Virus record (IMG/VR): IMGVR_UViG_3300025711_000264
Span: 1-35,192 of that record
Source of the DNA: a virus
Strand: one strand, 5' to 3'
Length of the DNA stretch: 35,192 nt
The notes beneath the pieces are model-generated. The model made no database searches, was not told the DNA's origin, and saw only the letters and a program-made list of their open reading frames with translations. Shown one piece after another: positions 25,418 to 32,285 of this stretch. Made by a program: the position numbers and the translations under genes. Positions within the stretch are counted from its first letter, which is position 1. The number at the start of each line of letters is the position of its first letter.

Positions 25418-26209
25418 TTAAATTGCGCGTAGAGGCCGGAGATTCAGGTACATACCACTCTCCCCCCATCCCTCTAGAGATCCATCTTTTTGGAGAATAT
25501 AGTATTCACCAAATTTGTTATTAGGAATCTCAAGACGCAAACCACCTTCCGGCATCAACTTTGCCGCATAGCCTTTGGTGCTTCGGCCACCGCTCGCAAA
25601 CAAGGAATCCATGAAGTAATTGCCATCTTTCTTGTAGAGGACCATCACATGGCCCAGAGCTCCGTCGCGCAGCCAACTGCCAACCTGCTCCGTGTAATCT
25701 GAGAGGTCCAGAGCAATTAGCGTTTGGTAGTCAGAGTGGCTCAAGCCGATCAGGTTACTCTTATATTCGGGCTCAAAGCTGACATTCGCCCAGAAGCTGG
25801 TGTAAGTTTGACCTTCAACACGGAAACCGATAAATGTCTTCTCTGCCTTGGCATCAGAATCATCACGGATCGCCTTGGACAGTTCAGCCAGTTCGGAATC
25901 GGTCAAGCGATGAGTCAACATTACCTCGACCTTGCGTGGTCGGCCTTCTCGGAAGTCATCTTTCACGATCGTGTACTTGATGGCGGGCTTTGCTGGCTGT
26001 TCGCTTTGCACTGCCTTTTGTGGCTTCGCCTCGATAATACCCATCGATACGGCAACGCCAGCGACCAACAAGCTTGCCATCCACCCAGCGGCACATCCCA
26101 GAACATGGCGGACTAGGAAACCCCGACCACTCTTGCGCATCTGTTTCACAAGCCACCACCAGACGCCGATGAACACCACCAGGGCAACTATCGCTACAAC
26201 TCCATCCAT
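25418..26209 (-). CDS. Unknown two-helix membrane protein with a large C-terminal domain
   Basis: This is a 263-residue protein. Hydrophobic segments lie at about 5-22 (AIVALVVFIGVWWWLV) and 36-58 (LGCAAGWMASLLVAGVAVSM), with a basic loop between them (KQMRKSGRGFLVRH). By the positive-inside rule, the ~200-residue C-terminal domain would face the periplasm. That domain is soluble and strand-rich, and I do not recognise it. A GAGGA ribosome binding site precedes the ATG. It lies between the repressor and the AIPR gene, so it is probably lysogen-expressed. A superinfection-exclusion role is possible but only inferred. Confidence 0.72.
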   Translation of the reverse strand: MDGVVAIVALVVFIGVWWWLVKQMRKSGRGFLVRHVLGCAAGWMASLLVAGVAVSMGIIEAKPQKAVQSEQPAKPAIKYTIVKDDFREGRPRKVEVMLTHRLTDSELAELSKAIRDDSDAKAEKTFIGFRVEGQTYTSFWANVSFEPEYKSNLIGLSHSDYQTLIALDLSDYTEQVGSWLRDGALGHVMVLYKKDGNYFMDSLFASGGRSTKGYAAKLMPEGGLRLEIPNNKFGEYYILQKDGSLEGWGESGMYLNLRPLRAI

Positions 26210-26301
26210 TCAAATCGTCCTCGACTGATCGCTGGCCACCATGGCCCACGTGTTACTTCCATTGAGCGGGTGGCCCGCTGAGCGAGCACGCCTCGCCCTA
26301 T

Positions 26302-26634
26302 CTACTTTGCTGAATACGCCTTAGCAAAGGCCTGCGCCGTTCGTAACAGCACTTCTCGATCAGATTCAGCCACTTGCTGATAGACCTCGAAAAACTCTTT
26401 CGCTTCTTGACTCAAGCATGTGCTCGGAAGCGCTTTGCGCTCTCCCGTCACGACGTAAAGCACGTCCACTCCCTTCTCAGCAACGGCCGCAAGGTAGGCA
26501 GCGTCGGGGCTCCGTTCACCTTTCTCGTAATTGAACTGGGAGGTCTTGGCTACCCCAGCAAAAGCGGCAAATTCCGCCTGGTTGAAACCCAGTCGGGCGC
26601 GCTCCTCTTTCAGCCTTTCGCCAATATTCAACAA
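26302..26634 (-). CDS. Immunity repressor, XRE-type helix-turn-helix
   Basis: This 110-residue protein has an N-terminal HTH (about 5-60: RLKEERARLGFNQAEFAAFAG, then YEKGERSPD). A short helical C-terminal region (EFFEVYQQVAESDREVLL) probably dimerises. It should hold the lysogenic state by blocking the early promoter. The start is one of two adjacent TTG codons (26634 or 26631), with AAGGGG upstream. It is divergent from the early operon across a palindromic operator. It has no RecA-cleavage peptidase domain, so induction probably needs an antirepressor or Cox-type switch. Confidence 0.85.
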   Translation of the reverse strand: MLNIGERLKEERARLGFNQAEFAAFAGVAKTSQFNYEKGERSPDAAYLAAVAEKGVDVLYVVTGERKALPSTCLSQEAKEFFEVYQQVAESDREVLLRTAQAFAKAYSAK

Positions 26635-26717
26635 AACGACCCCTTAAGACGTTGACGATTCAACATTTGTTGAATAGTCTTCCCCTGTCATCACACGAAA
26701 TCACACGAAACGGAACT
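26635..26717. promoter_or_regulatory. Genetic switch region: early promoter, operator palindrome, tandem decamers
   Basis: ATTCAACATTTGTTGAAT at 26658-26675 is a perfect 8-bp inverted repeat with a two-base spacer. It sits between a rightward -35 (TTGACG, 26652-26657) and a weak -10 (TAGTCT, 26675-26680) at 17-base spacing, so a bound repressor would block the promoter. A further half-site ATTCAACA at 26626-26633 overlaps the repressor's own start codons. Downstream, the decamer TCACACGAAA is repeated in tandem at 26691-26700 and 26701-26710, one helical turn apart, just before the first early gene. Confidence 0.75.
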
Positions 26718-26930
26718 ATGCACAACAGCTACCCCAGCGAGCAAGCATGCGAGCAGGCACGCCAACGGTTGGCCAACCAAGGATTATCGGCCAAGAGATG
26801 GGCGGAAATGCATGACCTCACACCCTCAACGGTATACGCCGTGCTCAATCGACAGAAAAAGTGCCTGCGCGGCGAATCGCATCGTGCCGCAGTGCTGCTC
26901 GGCATTAAAGACGGATCGCCCACAAACTAA
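26718..26930 (+). CDS. DNA-binding protein of the BcepMu gp16 family (Cro/Cox-position)
   Basis: This 70-residue protein matches the BcepMu gp16 phage family: SAKRWAEMHDLTPSTVYAVL followed by KKCLRGESHRAAVLLGIKDG, a helix-turn-helix pattern. As the first rightward gene opposite the repressor, it occupies the Cro/Cox position. It probably represses the repressor promoter or helps excision, perhaps through the tandem decamers just upstream. The frame is open from 26652, but that start would fall inside the promoter, so the ATG at 26718 is chosen. Confidence 0.83.
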   Translation: MHNSYPSEQACEQARQRLANQGLSAKRWAEMHDLTPSTVYAVLNRQKKCLRGESHRAAVLLGIKDGSPTN

Positions 26931-26960
26931 GCCCCCCTGGCTCATGGAGGAAACCAGAAC

Positions 26961-27434
26961 ATGAAACGCCCCGTTCTAGAAACCCTGCGCCAGGTGGTAA
27001 GCGCCGTTGTCTGCGCTTATCCAGGTGGTCGCGAATGCGCGTCTGCTCGCCTCGGCTATGAGCTGAAGCGGTTCGATAACCATGTGTACGAGAACGCTGG
27101 CAGTCGTCCATTGAGCTACGACCAGATTCACCTGTTGGAGCGTGATGCTGGCACGACATTTCTACCGGAGTTCATTGCCACCCTGTACGGCGGCCTTTAC
27201 GTACCACTGGCTGCGCCCGACACCTTGGATAATGTCGAGCTGTATACCCGCTCGGTGAACACTGCCGCCAAGCGTGGCGTAGTCGACCAAATCATCGCCA
27301 AGGCCCTTGCCGATAACGTCATTGAAGAAGCTGAGGCCAAAGCCATCCTGCAAGCGCACCGCCAGTACCAGGCCGCTCGCCATGCGGAGGTGATTGCCAC
27401 GATCCAGTTGCACAGTGAAGGGGGTGCCCAGTGA
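26961..27434 (+). CDS. YmfL / phage CII-like regulatory protein
   Basis: This 157-residue protein has the YmfL-type regulatory pattern: LETLRQVVSAVVCAYPGGRE, LGYELKRFDNHVYENAGSRP (about 32-51) and LLERDAG, then a helical C-terminus. Such proteins sit at the start of early operons in P2-like phages and are annotated as CII-like. A GGAGG ribosome binding site precedes the ATG, and the TGA overlaps the GTG start of the Ogr-like gene. Confidence 0.8.
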   Translation: MKRPVLETLRQVVSAVVCAYPGGRECASARLGYELKRFDNHVYENAGSRPLSYDQIHLLERDAGTTFLPEFIATLYGGLYVPLAAPDTLDNVELYTRSVNTAAKRGVVDQIIAKALADNVIEEAEAKAILQAHRQYQAARHAEVIATIQLHSEGGAQ

Positions 27435-27724
27435 GCACTTACAAGCTCGTCTGCCCTCACTGCAACCAGCGCATGCGCATCCGTACCAGCGAAGGCACAC
27501 ACATTTTCCTTCGGGTGGCCTACCTGCAATGCACCAACGAGGCCTGCGGCTGGTCGGTACGCGCCCAGTTCGAAATGACCCACGAAATGAGCCCAAGCGG
27601 TATGGCCAACCCGGCCGTGCGGTTGCCGGTCGCTCCGGTAGTGATGCGTCGTCAGGCGATGAAGTCCGCCGAAGATCAGCCCGATTTGCTGGACCAACTG
27701 GACATGGAGGTAGCCACCGCATGA
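27431..27724 (+). CDS. ogr: Ogr/Delta-type zinc-finger late gene activator
   Basis: This 97-residue protein has cysteines C8, C11, C34 and C39, exactly the C-X2-C-X22-C-X4-C spacing of P2 Ogr and P4 Delta. Ogr binds zinc and activates late promoters through RNA polymerase alpha. The probable targets here are the three TGTA-N11-TACA dyads. In P2, ogr lies after D. Here it lies inside the early operon, between the CII-like gene and the replication genes. Start GTG at 27431, coupled to the previous stop. Confidence 0.9.
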   Translation: MSTYKLVCPHCNQRMRIRTSEGTHIFLRVAYLQCTNEACGWSVRAQFEMTHEMSPSGMANPAVRLPVAPVVMRRQAMKSAEDQPDLLDQLDMEVATA

Positions 27725-28095
27725 ATACCGCAGCCCTGACCTTGAATCCTGAAACCGACTACCGCGCTGCAATGCAGCAGGCGGCCGTGGCCTTCCTGTT
27801 CCGCCGGGAGGGCTTGCATCTCGCCGGCGACCAGCAAGTGCTGGAGAACTGCGCTCAATACCTGTGCCAGTCGCTTGAAGTCCCTGAGCACCTGGTGCAG
27901 CGCATCGCCGAGATGGCGGTCGCCGAGTTCGAAAGCAAAACCACTGGCCGCCTGCGCCTGCTGGGGGTGTGCCCCACAAGCGGGATCTTCCGGGCACGGC
28001 TGATCCTGCTCGATACCGCCACCCAAGAGCGGTACCAGGTGCCAGCGCGCCACCTGCCTCGACGCATGCGGCAACCTCACCACACCTCGAAGTAA
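27721..28095 (+). CDS. Unknown early-operon protein
   Basis: This 124-residue protein starts at an ATG that overlaps the Ogr stop as ATGA. The first half is helical (AAMQQAAVAFLFRREGLHLAG). The second half is strand-rich and basic (LRLLGVCPTSGIFRARLILL, RYQVPARHLPRRMRQ). No domain is recognised. The coupled overlap and typical phage codon use make it a real gene. Confidence 0.72.
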   Translation: MNTAALTLNPETDYRAAMQQAAVAFLFRREGLHLAGDQQVLENCAQYLCQSLEVPEHLVQRIAEMAVAEFESKTTGRLRLLGVCPTSGIFRARLILLDTATQERYQVPARHLPRRMRQPHHTSK

Positions 28096-28105
28096 CCCGA
28101 TCAAA

Positions 28106-28141
28106 CCCCTTCCCGATGCCCCGATTCGCGTGGGTAAGGGG
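28106..28141 (+). other. Hairpin before the replication genes
   Basis: CCCCTTCCC at 28106-28114 pairs with GGG at 28132-28134 and AAGGGG at 28136-28141, giving nine pairs with one bulged T around a 17-base loop. There is no T run. It stands in the 71-base gap before the next gene and could affect translation or processing. Confidence 0.45.
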
Positions 28142-28166
28142 AAACTGCATTCAACCGGTGGCCGAA

Positions 28167-28412
28167 ATGAGCAAGATCACCCTCCAACTGAAGCTGAACG
28201 AGCAGCAGGCGAAGCACTACCTGCAGTGGCTCAACAGCCAGTACGACACCACCATGGCCGAAGTCTGGTACTCCGATCGCTATCGCCATGTACCCAGTGG
28301 CGAGCGCGGCCCTATGGTCCTGCTCGACCTTCCGCACCTTGCTGGTATCTGCCGTACGCGCAGCGAGCTGAAGAAGCAGCTCGACGCCTGCGCGACGGAG
28401 CGTGTCCAGTGA
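28167..28412 (+). CDS. Small unknown protein upstream of the primase
   Basis: This 81-residue protein starts at the ATG at 28167 (MSKITLQLKLNEQQAKHYLQ). It has a helical N-terminus, a central strand region (EVWYSDRYRHVPSGERGPMV) and a helical C-terminus. Its TGA overlaps the GTG start of the primase. An upstream ATG at 28116 is in frame but would start inside a hairpin. No domain is recognised. Confidence 0.7.
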   Translation: MSKITLQLKLNEQQAKHYLQWLNSQYDTTMAEVWYSDRYRHVPSGERGPMVLLDLPHLAGICRTRSELKKQLDACATERVQ

Positions 28413-31150
28413 ACCACAAGCCCATGGAACACCAGCTGCGCAGTGAAGTGCTGCGACGCCTGCAGGATCAGTACGGGCTGAAGCCCCGGGCCGGCACGCA
28501 GTACCTGCGCCAGGGCACCTGCCCGAGTTGCGGAAAAAAGGAGCTGTACTCGCGCCAGGACGAGCCCTGGTTTATCAAATGTGGTCGCGAGAGCAAGTGT
28601 GGCGAGCAATGGCACGTCAAAGAGCTGTTCGACGACCTGTTCGACGACTACAGCAAGCGCTATCCGACCACACAGGACGCTCCCCGGGCCTCTGCCGATG
28701 CCTATCTACAGTTCGCCCGCGGATTCGACCTGGGTCTCGTCAAGGGGTGGTACACCCAAGAAAACTACTGGGACCGTGAGCAGAGCATCGGCAGTGCGAC
28801 GGTGCGCTTTGCCCTGGAAAAAGGCGGCTACTGGGAGCGCCTGATCGACCAACCACACCGGTTCGGCAAGAAGAAAGCGCGATTCGCCCCAGGTCAATCG
28901 CCCAAAGGCTACTGGTGGTGCCCGCCCAGCATGGACCTGCTGGAGGTCCAGGAACTGTGGATCGTCGAGGGCATCTTCGATGCCATCGCCTTGCTGCACA
29001 ATGGCCTTGATGCCGTGGCCGCGATGAGTTCGGGCGCATTCCCTTTCGAATCGCTCAAGGCACTGGCCAAGTCATGCACCGACGCTGGGAAAAAGCTGCC
29101 TACGTTGGTCTGGGGATTGGACAACGAACCCGGCGCCCACTACTTCACCCGCAAGCACACCAACCTTGCTCGCGAGCTCGGCTACAAGTGCGAGGCCGCG
29201 CAAATTCCGCAACGTGGCCGCAAGGTCGACTGGAACGACCTGCATCAACGCTGGGCTTTCGTCGACGATACCGCCAAGCGACTGGACCAGGTTGATCGTG
29301 ACATTCGTGAGGCCCGTCACCACGGCGGCCTGCTGCTGGCCGAATCCGCTGCCGAGAAAGGCGCGCTGATGTATGAATGGCGCGAGCGCCATGAGTTTCA
29401 CTTCACGTTCGAGAACCGCCTCTACTGGTTCAAGATGGATCTGGACAAGTTCAACAAGTCCATGCAGCACCTGGAGGAATCCGAGCGCCACGAAGACGTG
29501 TTGCTCAACGACAAGCAGCGCCGCGACAAGGCCCTGCGCCAGTGCGGCGCAGTGGTGGAGATCGCCAACTGCAACCCGCAGGCCCTGTACTTCCAGCGCA
29601 ATGAAGTGACGGACGAGTCCTGGTACTACTTCCGCGTCGACTTTCCGCACGACGAGCCGAGTGTCCTGAACACCTTCACCGGTGGTCAGGTGGCCGCTGC
29701 CAGCGAGTTCAAGAAGCGCCTTCTCGGCATGGCAGCGGGTGCCGTGTTCACCGGCACCGGCTCGCAGCTCGATCGCATCATGCAGAACCAGCTGTTCGGG
29801 CTGAAGACGGTGAAAACCATCGACTACATCGGCTACAGCAAAGAGCACGGATGCTACGTGTTCGGTGACCTGGCCGTGCGCGGCGGGGTGCTGGAACAGG
29901 CCAACGCCGAGGACTACTTCGAGTTCAAGGGCCTGCGCCTGAAGTCGCTGCAAAAGTCGATCAAGCTGGAGATCAACCGGGATGCCTCTGCGTATCAGAC
30001 CGAGTGGTTTAACTGGCTGTGGACCTGTTTCAACACCCAGGGTGTGATCGCGCTGGTCTTCTGGTTCGGCTCGCTATTCGCCGAGCAGATCCGCGCCGAG
30101 TTCCAGTCCTTCCCCTTCCTGGAAGTGACCGGTGAGGCCGGTGCCGGTAAGTCCACCCTGCTGATGTTCCTGTGGAAACTGCTCGGCCGCCAGGACGAGG
30201 AAGGCGACGACCCGATCAAGATGACCAAGGCAGGCCTGCGCCGCTGGCTGAGCCAAACCGCCGGCATGCCCATCGTCATGCTGGAAGCCGACCGCAGCGA
30301 TGCCGAGGGTTCAGCGGGCAAGGCGTTTGACTTCGACCAGTTCAAACCGTTGTTCAACGGTCGCGGCCTTGGCCTCACCGGCGTGAAGAACGGCGGCAAC
30401 GACACCAACGCCCCCCCCTTTCGCGCAACCATGGTGTTCAGCCAGAACGCCAGCGTGGTGGCATCCGAGGCGATCCTCACCCGTATCGTGAAACTGCATT
30501 TTGTTCGCCCGGAGGTCACCAGCAACAGTCGCGCCGCAGCCGACAACCTCAACCACCTGCAGGCCAGTGAAGTCAGTCAATTACTGCTGATGGCGGCCAA
30601 GGCCGAGCAGCAGGTCATGGAGACGTTTCGCAAGCAGGTCAAGGTGCATGAACAGACCCTGCGGGAGCTGCGCGAAATCCGCATCGAGCGCCTCATCAAA
30701 AATCACGCCCAGCTCATGGCCCTGGTCGATGCGCTGCGGGAAATCGTGCCGATGAGCGATCGCCAGCACGCGGCCGTGCAGCGTGAGCTGACCTGCATGG
30801 CCATCGCCCGCCAACACGATGTGAACGCGGATCCGAAGGAAGTGGCCGAGTTCTGGGAGGTGTTCGAGTACCTGGAATCGCTCAGTGATGAACCTGTGGT
30901 CAACCACAGCAAAAAAGACGACCTGGTCGCCATCAACCTCAACGACTTCTGCGAACGCGCCGCCGAGCACAAGCAAAAGCTGGCCGATGTGGCCACCTTG
31001 CGCACCCTGCTACGCAACAGCCGGTCGCGGCCGTTCATTGAAAGCAATCGCGCCGTCGACAGCGCCGTGCGCGCCGCCTTCAACAACCGCAACAACGCTG
31101 CGAATCAGCGCAGCACCACAGTGAAGTGCTGGACCTTCAAGGCCAGCTGA
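28409..31150 (+). CDS. Primase-helicase replication protein (zinc finger, Toprim, P-loop ATPase)
   Basis: This 913-residue protein is the likely replication initiator. A zinc finger of the primase type holds C38, C41, C58 and C64. A Toprim-like domain follows (LWIVEGIFDAIALLHNGLDA, with E187, and D238 in WGLDNEPG). The C-terminal half is an SF3/DUF927-like ATPase with Walker A GEAGAGKST at 575-583. The architecture is like P4 alpha-type primase-helicases and differs from the rolling-circle gpA of P2. The frame is open back to 28130, but the GTG at 28409 overlaps the preceding stop; an ATG at 28424 is the alternative. Confidence 0.88.
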   Translation: MNHKPMEHQLRSEVLRRLQDQYGLKPRAGTQYLRQGTCPSCGKKELYSRQDEPWFIKCGRESKCGEQWHVKELFDDLFDDYSKRYPTTQDAPRASADAYLQFARGFDLGLVKGWYTQENYWDREQSIGSATVRFALEKGGYWERLIDQPHRFGKKKARFAPGQSPKGYWWCPPSMDLLEVQELWIVEGIFDAIALLHNGLDAVAAMSSGAFPFESLKALAKSCTDAGKKLPTLVWGLDNEPGAHYFTRKHTNLARELGYKCEAAQIPQRGRKVDWNDLHQRWAFVDDTAKRLDQVDRDIREARHHGGLLLAESAAEKGALMYEWRERHEFHFTFENRLYWFKMDLDKFNKSMQHLEESERHEDVLLNDKQRRDKALRQCGAVVEIANCNPQALYFQRNEVTDESWYYFRVDFPHDEPSVLNTFTGGQVAAASEFKKRLLGMAAGAVFTGTGSQLDRIMQNQLFGLKTVKTIDYIGYSKEHGCYVFGDLAVRGGVLEQANAEDYFEFKGLRLKSLQKSIKLEINRDASAYQTEWFNWLWTCFNTQGVIALVFWFGSLFAEQIRAEFQSFPFLEVTGEAGAGKSTLLMFLWKLLGRQDEEGDDPIKMTKAGLRRWLSQTAGMPIVMLEADRSDAEGSAGKAFDFDQFKPLFNGRGLGLTGVKNGGNDTNAPPFRATMVFSQNASVVASEAILTRIVKLHFVRPEVTSNSRAAADNLNHLQASEVSQLLLMAAKAEQQVMETFRKQVKVHEQTLRELREIRIERLIKNHAQLMALVDALREIVPMSDRQHAAVQRELTCMAIARQHDVNADPKEVAEFWEVFEYLESLSDEPVVNHSKKDDLVAINLNDFCERAAEHKQKLADVATLRTLLRNSRSRPFIESNRAVDSAVRAAFNNRNNAANQRSTTVKCWTFKAS

Positions 31151-31153
31151 CCC

Positions 31154-31179
31154 TACCCGGGCGCGGCAACGCCCGGGTA
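31154..31179 (+). promoter_or_regulatory. CGGCAA-loop hairpin 1
   Basis: TACCCGGGCG at 31154-31163 pairs perfectly with CGCCCGGGTA at 31170-31179 around the loop CGGCAA (31164-31169). It lies three bases after the primase stop and is followed by AAGGAG and the next ATG at 31201. There is no T run, so it is unlikely to be an intrinsic terminator. Two further hairpins with the same loop precede the next two genes. Confidence 0.75.
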
Positions 31180-31200
31180 TCGACCCCAAGGAGAAGCACC

Positions 31201-31344
31201 ATGCGCAATGAAGACCATGACGAGCTGTACCACCCCAGTCGGCGCGAAACGCTGACCACTTTGGTGGCCAGCGGATTGACTTTGGCCCTGCTGGCTGCGG
31301 TTGGCTATGCCGTACCAGATCTGCTGACCACCCTGCTCCATTGA
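31201..31344 (+). CDS. Small single-pass membrane protein, unknown
   Basis: This 47-residue protein has a charged N-terminus (RNEDHDELYHPSRRETL) and one hydrophobic segment at about 21-42 (LVASGLTLALLAAVGYAVPDL). AAGGAG lies eight bases before the ATG at 31201, which decides the start although the frame is open from 31126. It follows hairpin 1. Function unknown. Confidence 0.7.
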   Translation: MRNEDHDELYHPSRRETLTTLVASGLTLALLAAVGYAVPDLLTTLLH

Positions 31345-31351
31345 CCTACTG

Positions 31352-31373
31352 CCCAGGCTCGGCAACGCCTGGG
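31352..31373 (+). promoter_or_regulatory. CGGCAA-loop hairpin 2
   Basis: CCCAGGC at 31352-31358 pairs with GCCTGGG at 31367-31373. The eight-base loop TCGGCAAC contains the same CGGCAA (31360-31365). It lies seven bases after the preceding stop and is followed by GAGGAG and the ATG at 31392. The stem differs in sequence from hairpin 1, while the loop is kept. Confidence 0.72.
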
Positions 31374-31391
31374 AATCCGAGGAGAAGCTCC

Positions 31392-31754
31392 ATGAACGAT
31401 CAACTCGCTGAGAATCTGGAATTGCTATTCGCCTTTGAAGACTGGGCTACGCCACGTGGCTACGACATGTCACGCGGCGCCTCTGAATTCCAGAACCTGG
31501 AAACCCGCAACGCTTGGCTCGGTTTTGAGGCTGCGCACGGTCCAGACGGCTGCCGCCCTGTCGGGCAACAGCTTTATGCCCTGATCAAGAAAAACAGCGA
31601 GTACGCCCACCAGACCGACAAGTTGTTCCCGGTCCTGGTCGGCAAACCACCCTACGACGACTTCTTCGTCCACGGCGGCCCAGGTGGCCTGTACCGCCTG
31701 CGAGATGTGGATTTCTACGTGATCGAGGACGGCAAACAGTACCGCCTCAGCTGA
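31392..31754 (+). CDS. Unknown early-region protein
   Basis: This is a 120-residue soluble, mixed alpha/beta protein (LAENLELLFAFEDWATPRGYD is its first segment by pattern, about 5-25, followed by NAWLGFEAAHGPD). The C-terminus is RLRDVDFYVIEDGKQYRLS. No domain is recognised. The GAGGAG before the ATG at 31392 sets the start. It follows hairpin 2. Confidence 0.72.
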   Translation: MNDQLAENLELLFAFEDWATPRGYDMSRGASEFQNLETRNAWLGFEAAHGPDGCRPVGQQLYALIKKNSEYAHQTDKLFPVLVGKPPYDDFFVHGGPGGLYRLRDVDFYVIEDGKQYRLS

Positions 31755-31776
31755 CACCGGCCAGGCCGGAAAAAGA

Positions 31777-31808
31777 AGGTGCTGGGGAGCGGCAACTCAC
31801 CAGCACCT
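31777..31808 (+). promoter_or_regulatory. CGGCAA-loop hairpin 3
   Basis: AGGTGCTGG at 31777-31785 pairs with CCAGCACCT at 31800-31808. After one G-A mismatch, GAG at 31787-31789 pairs with CTC at 31796-31798, closing the loop CGGCAA (31790-31795). AAGGAG and the ATG at 31832 follow. The stem has nothing in common with hairpins 1 and 2, yet the loop is identical. Confidence 0.75.
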
Positions 31809-31831
31809 GACCAACCCCAAGGAGAAGCACC

Positions 31832-32068
31832 ATGCAAGTACAAACCCAAGAAGTCAGCGACATGAAGGCTACCACAGGGAGGCGCCCGAGGCTGGCAAGC
31901 CATTCACTTGACCTGCCTAACCACTGCGATATCTGCAACAGAGCACGTTCCCACGGTAGCCATCAGCGCTGCAGCAAAATTCGCCAGCAGCGCAAGTCGC
32001 TGGAGTGGGAAGCCTACATGGCAAACGTCGAAGCAAAGCGCACCCAGAAGGCACGCCGCCATGCTTGA
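31832..32068 (+). CDS. Small putative zinc-binding protein
   Basis: This 78-residue basic protein has C32, C35, H41 or H44, and C47 in HCDICNRARSHGSHQRC, which could bind zinc. The rest is charged and helical (KIRQQRKSLEWEAYMANVEA). AAGGAG precedes the ATG at 31832. It follows hairpin 3 and overlaps the next gene by eight bases. Possibly nucleic acid-binding; function unknown. Confidence 0.68.
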   Translation: MQVQTQEVSDMKATTGRRPRLASHSLDLPNHCDICNRARSHGSHQRCSKIRQQRKSLEWEAYMANVEAKRTQKARRHA

Positions 32069-32285
32069 GATCATCGTGAAGCCGACACTGGGAAGCTATT
32101 GCGCCCGCGCAAAGGGATACAAGCCCAGTGCTAGCCGGTCGGAAGGCCCACTGCAGGCAGCGCAGGCTCTGCTGCGAAAACTTGAACTCACGGATGGTCA
32201 GCTGAAGGAGCAAGAGAATACCCAACTCCAGCAAGGGCGAAAGCTTTTCCACTTTGTACAGGACAGCGAGGCGCAATATGACTGA
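32061..32285 (+). CDS. Unknown small protein
   Basis: This 74-residue protein begins MLEIIVKPTLGSYCARAKGY and continues with a helical, glutamine-rich C-terminal half. Its ATG overlaps the previous gene's end (ATGCTTGA) and its end overlaps the next gene's start, so it is part of a coupled chain. No domain is recognised. Confidence 0.68.
   Translation: MLEIIVKPTLGSYCARAKGYKPSASRSEGPLQAAQALLRKLELTDGQLKEQENTQLQQGRKLFHFVQDSEAQYD

Noticed and set aside
26285-26297. GGCGAGGCG on the minus strand, like the start of the P2 cos sequence
   Set aside because: Only nine bases agree, and in this phage type cos is expected beside attL and Q, left of the window.
29072-29953. Long leftward reading frame (293 codons) inside the primase-helicase
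   Set aside because: Antisense shadow caused by high third-position GC; composition is low-complexity and nothing is recognisable.
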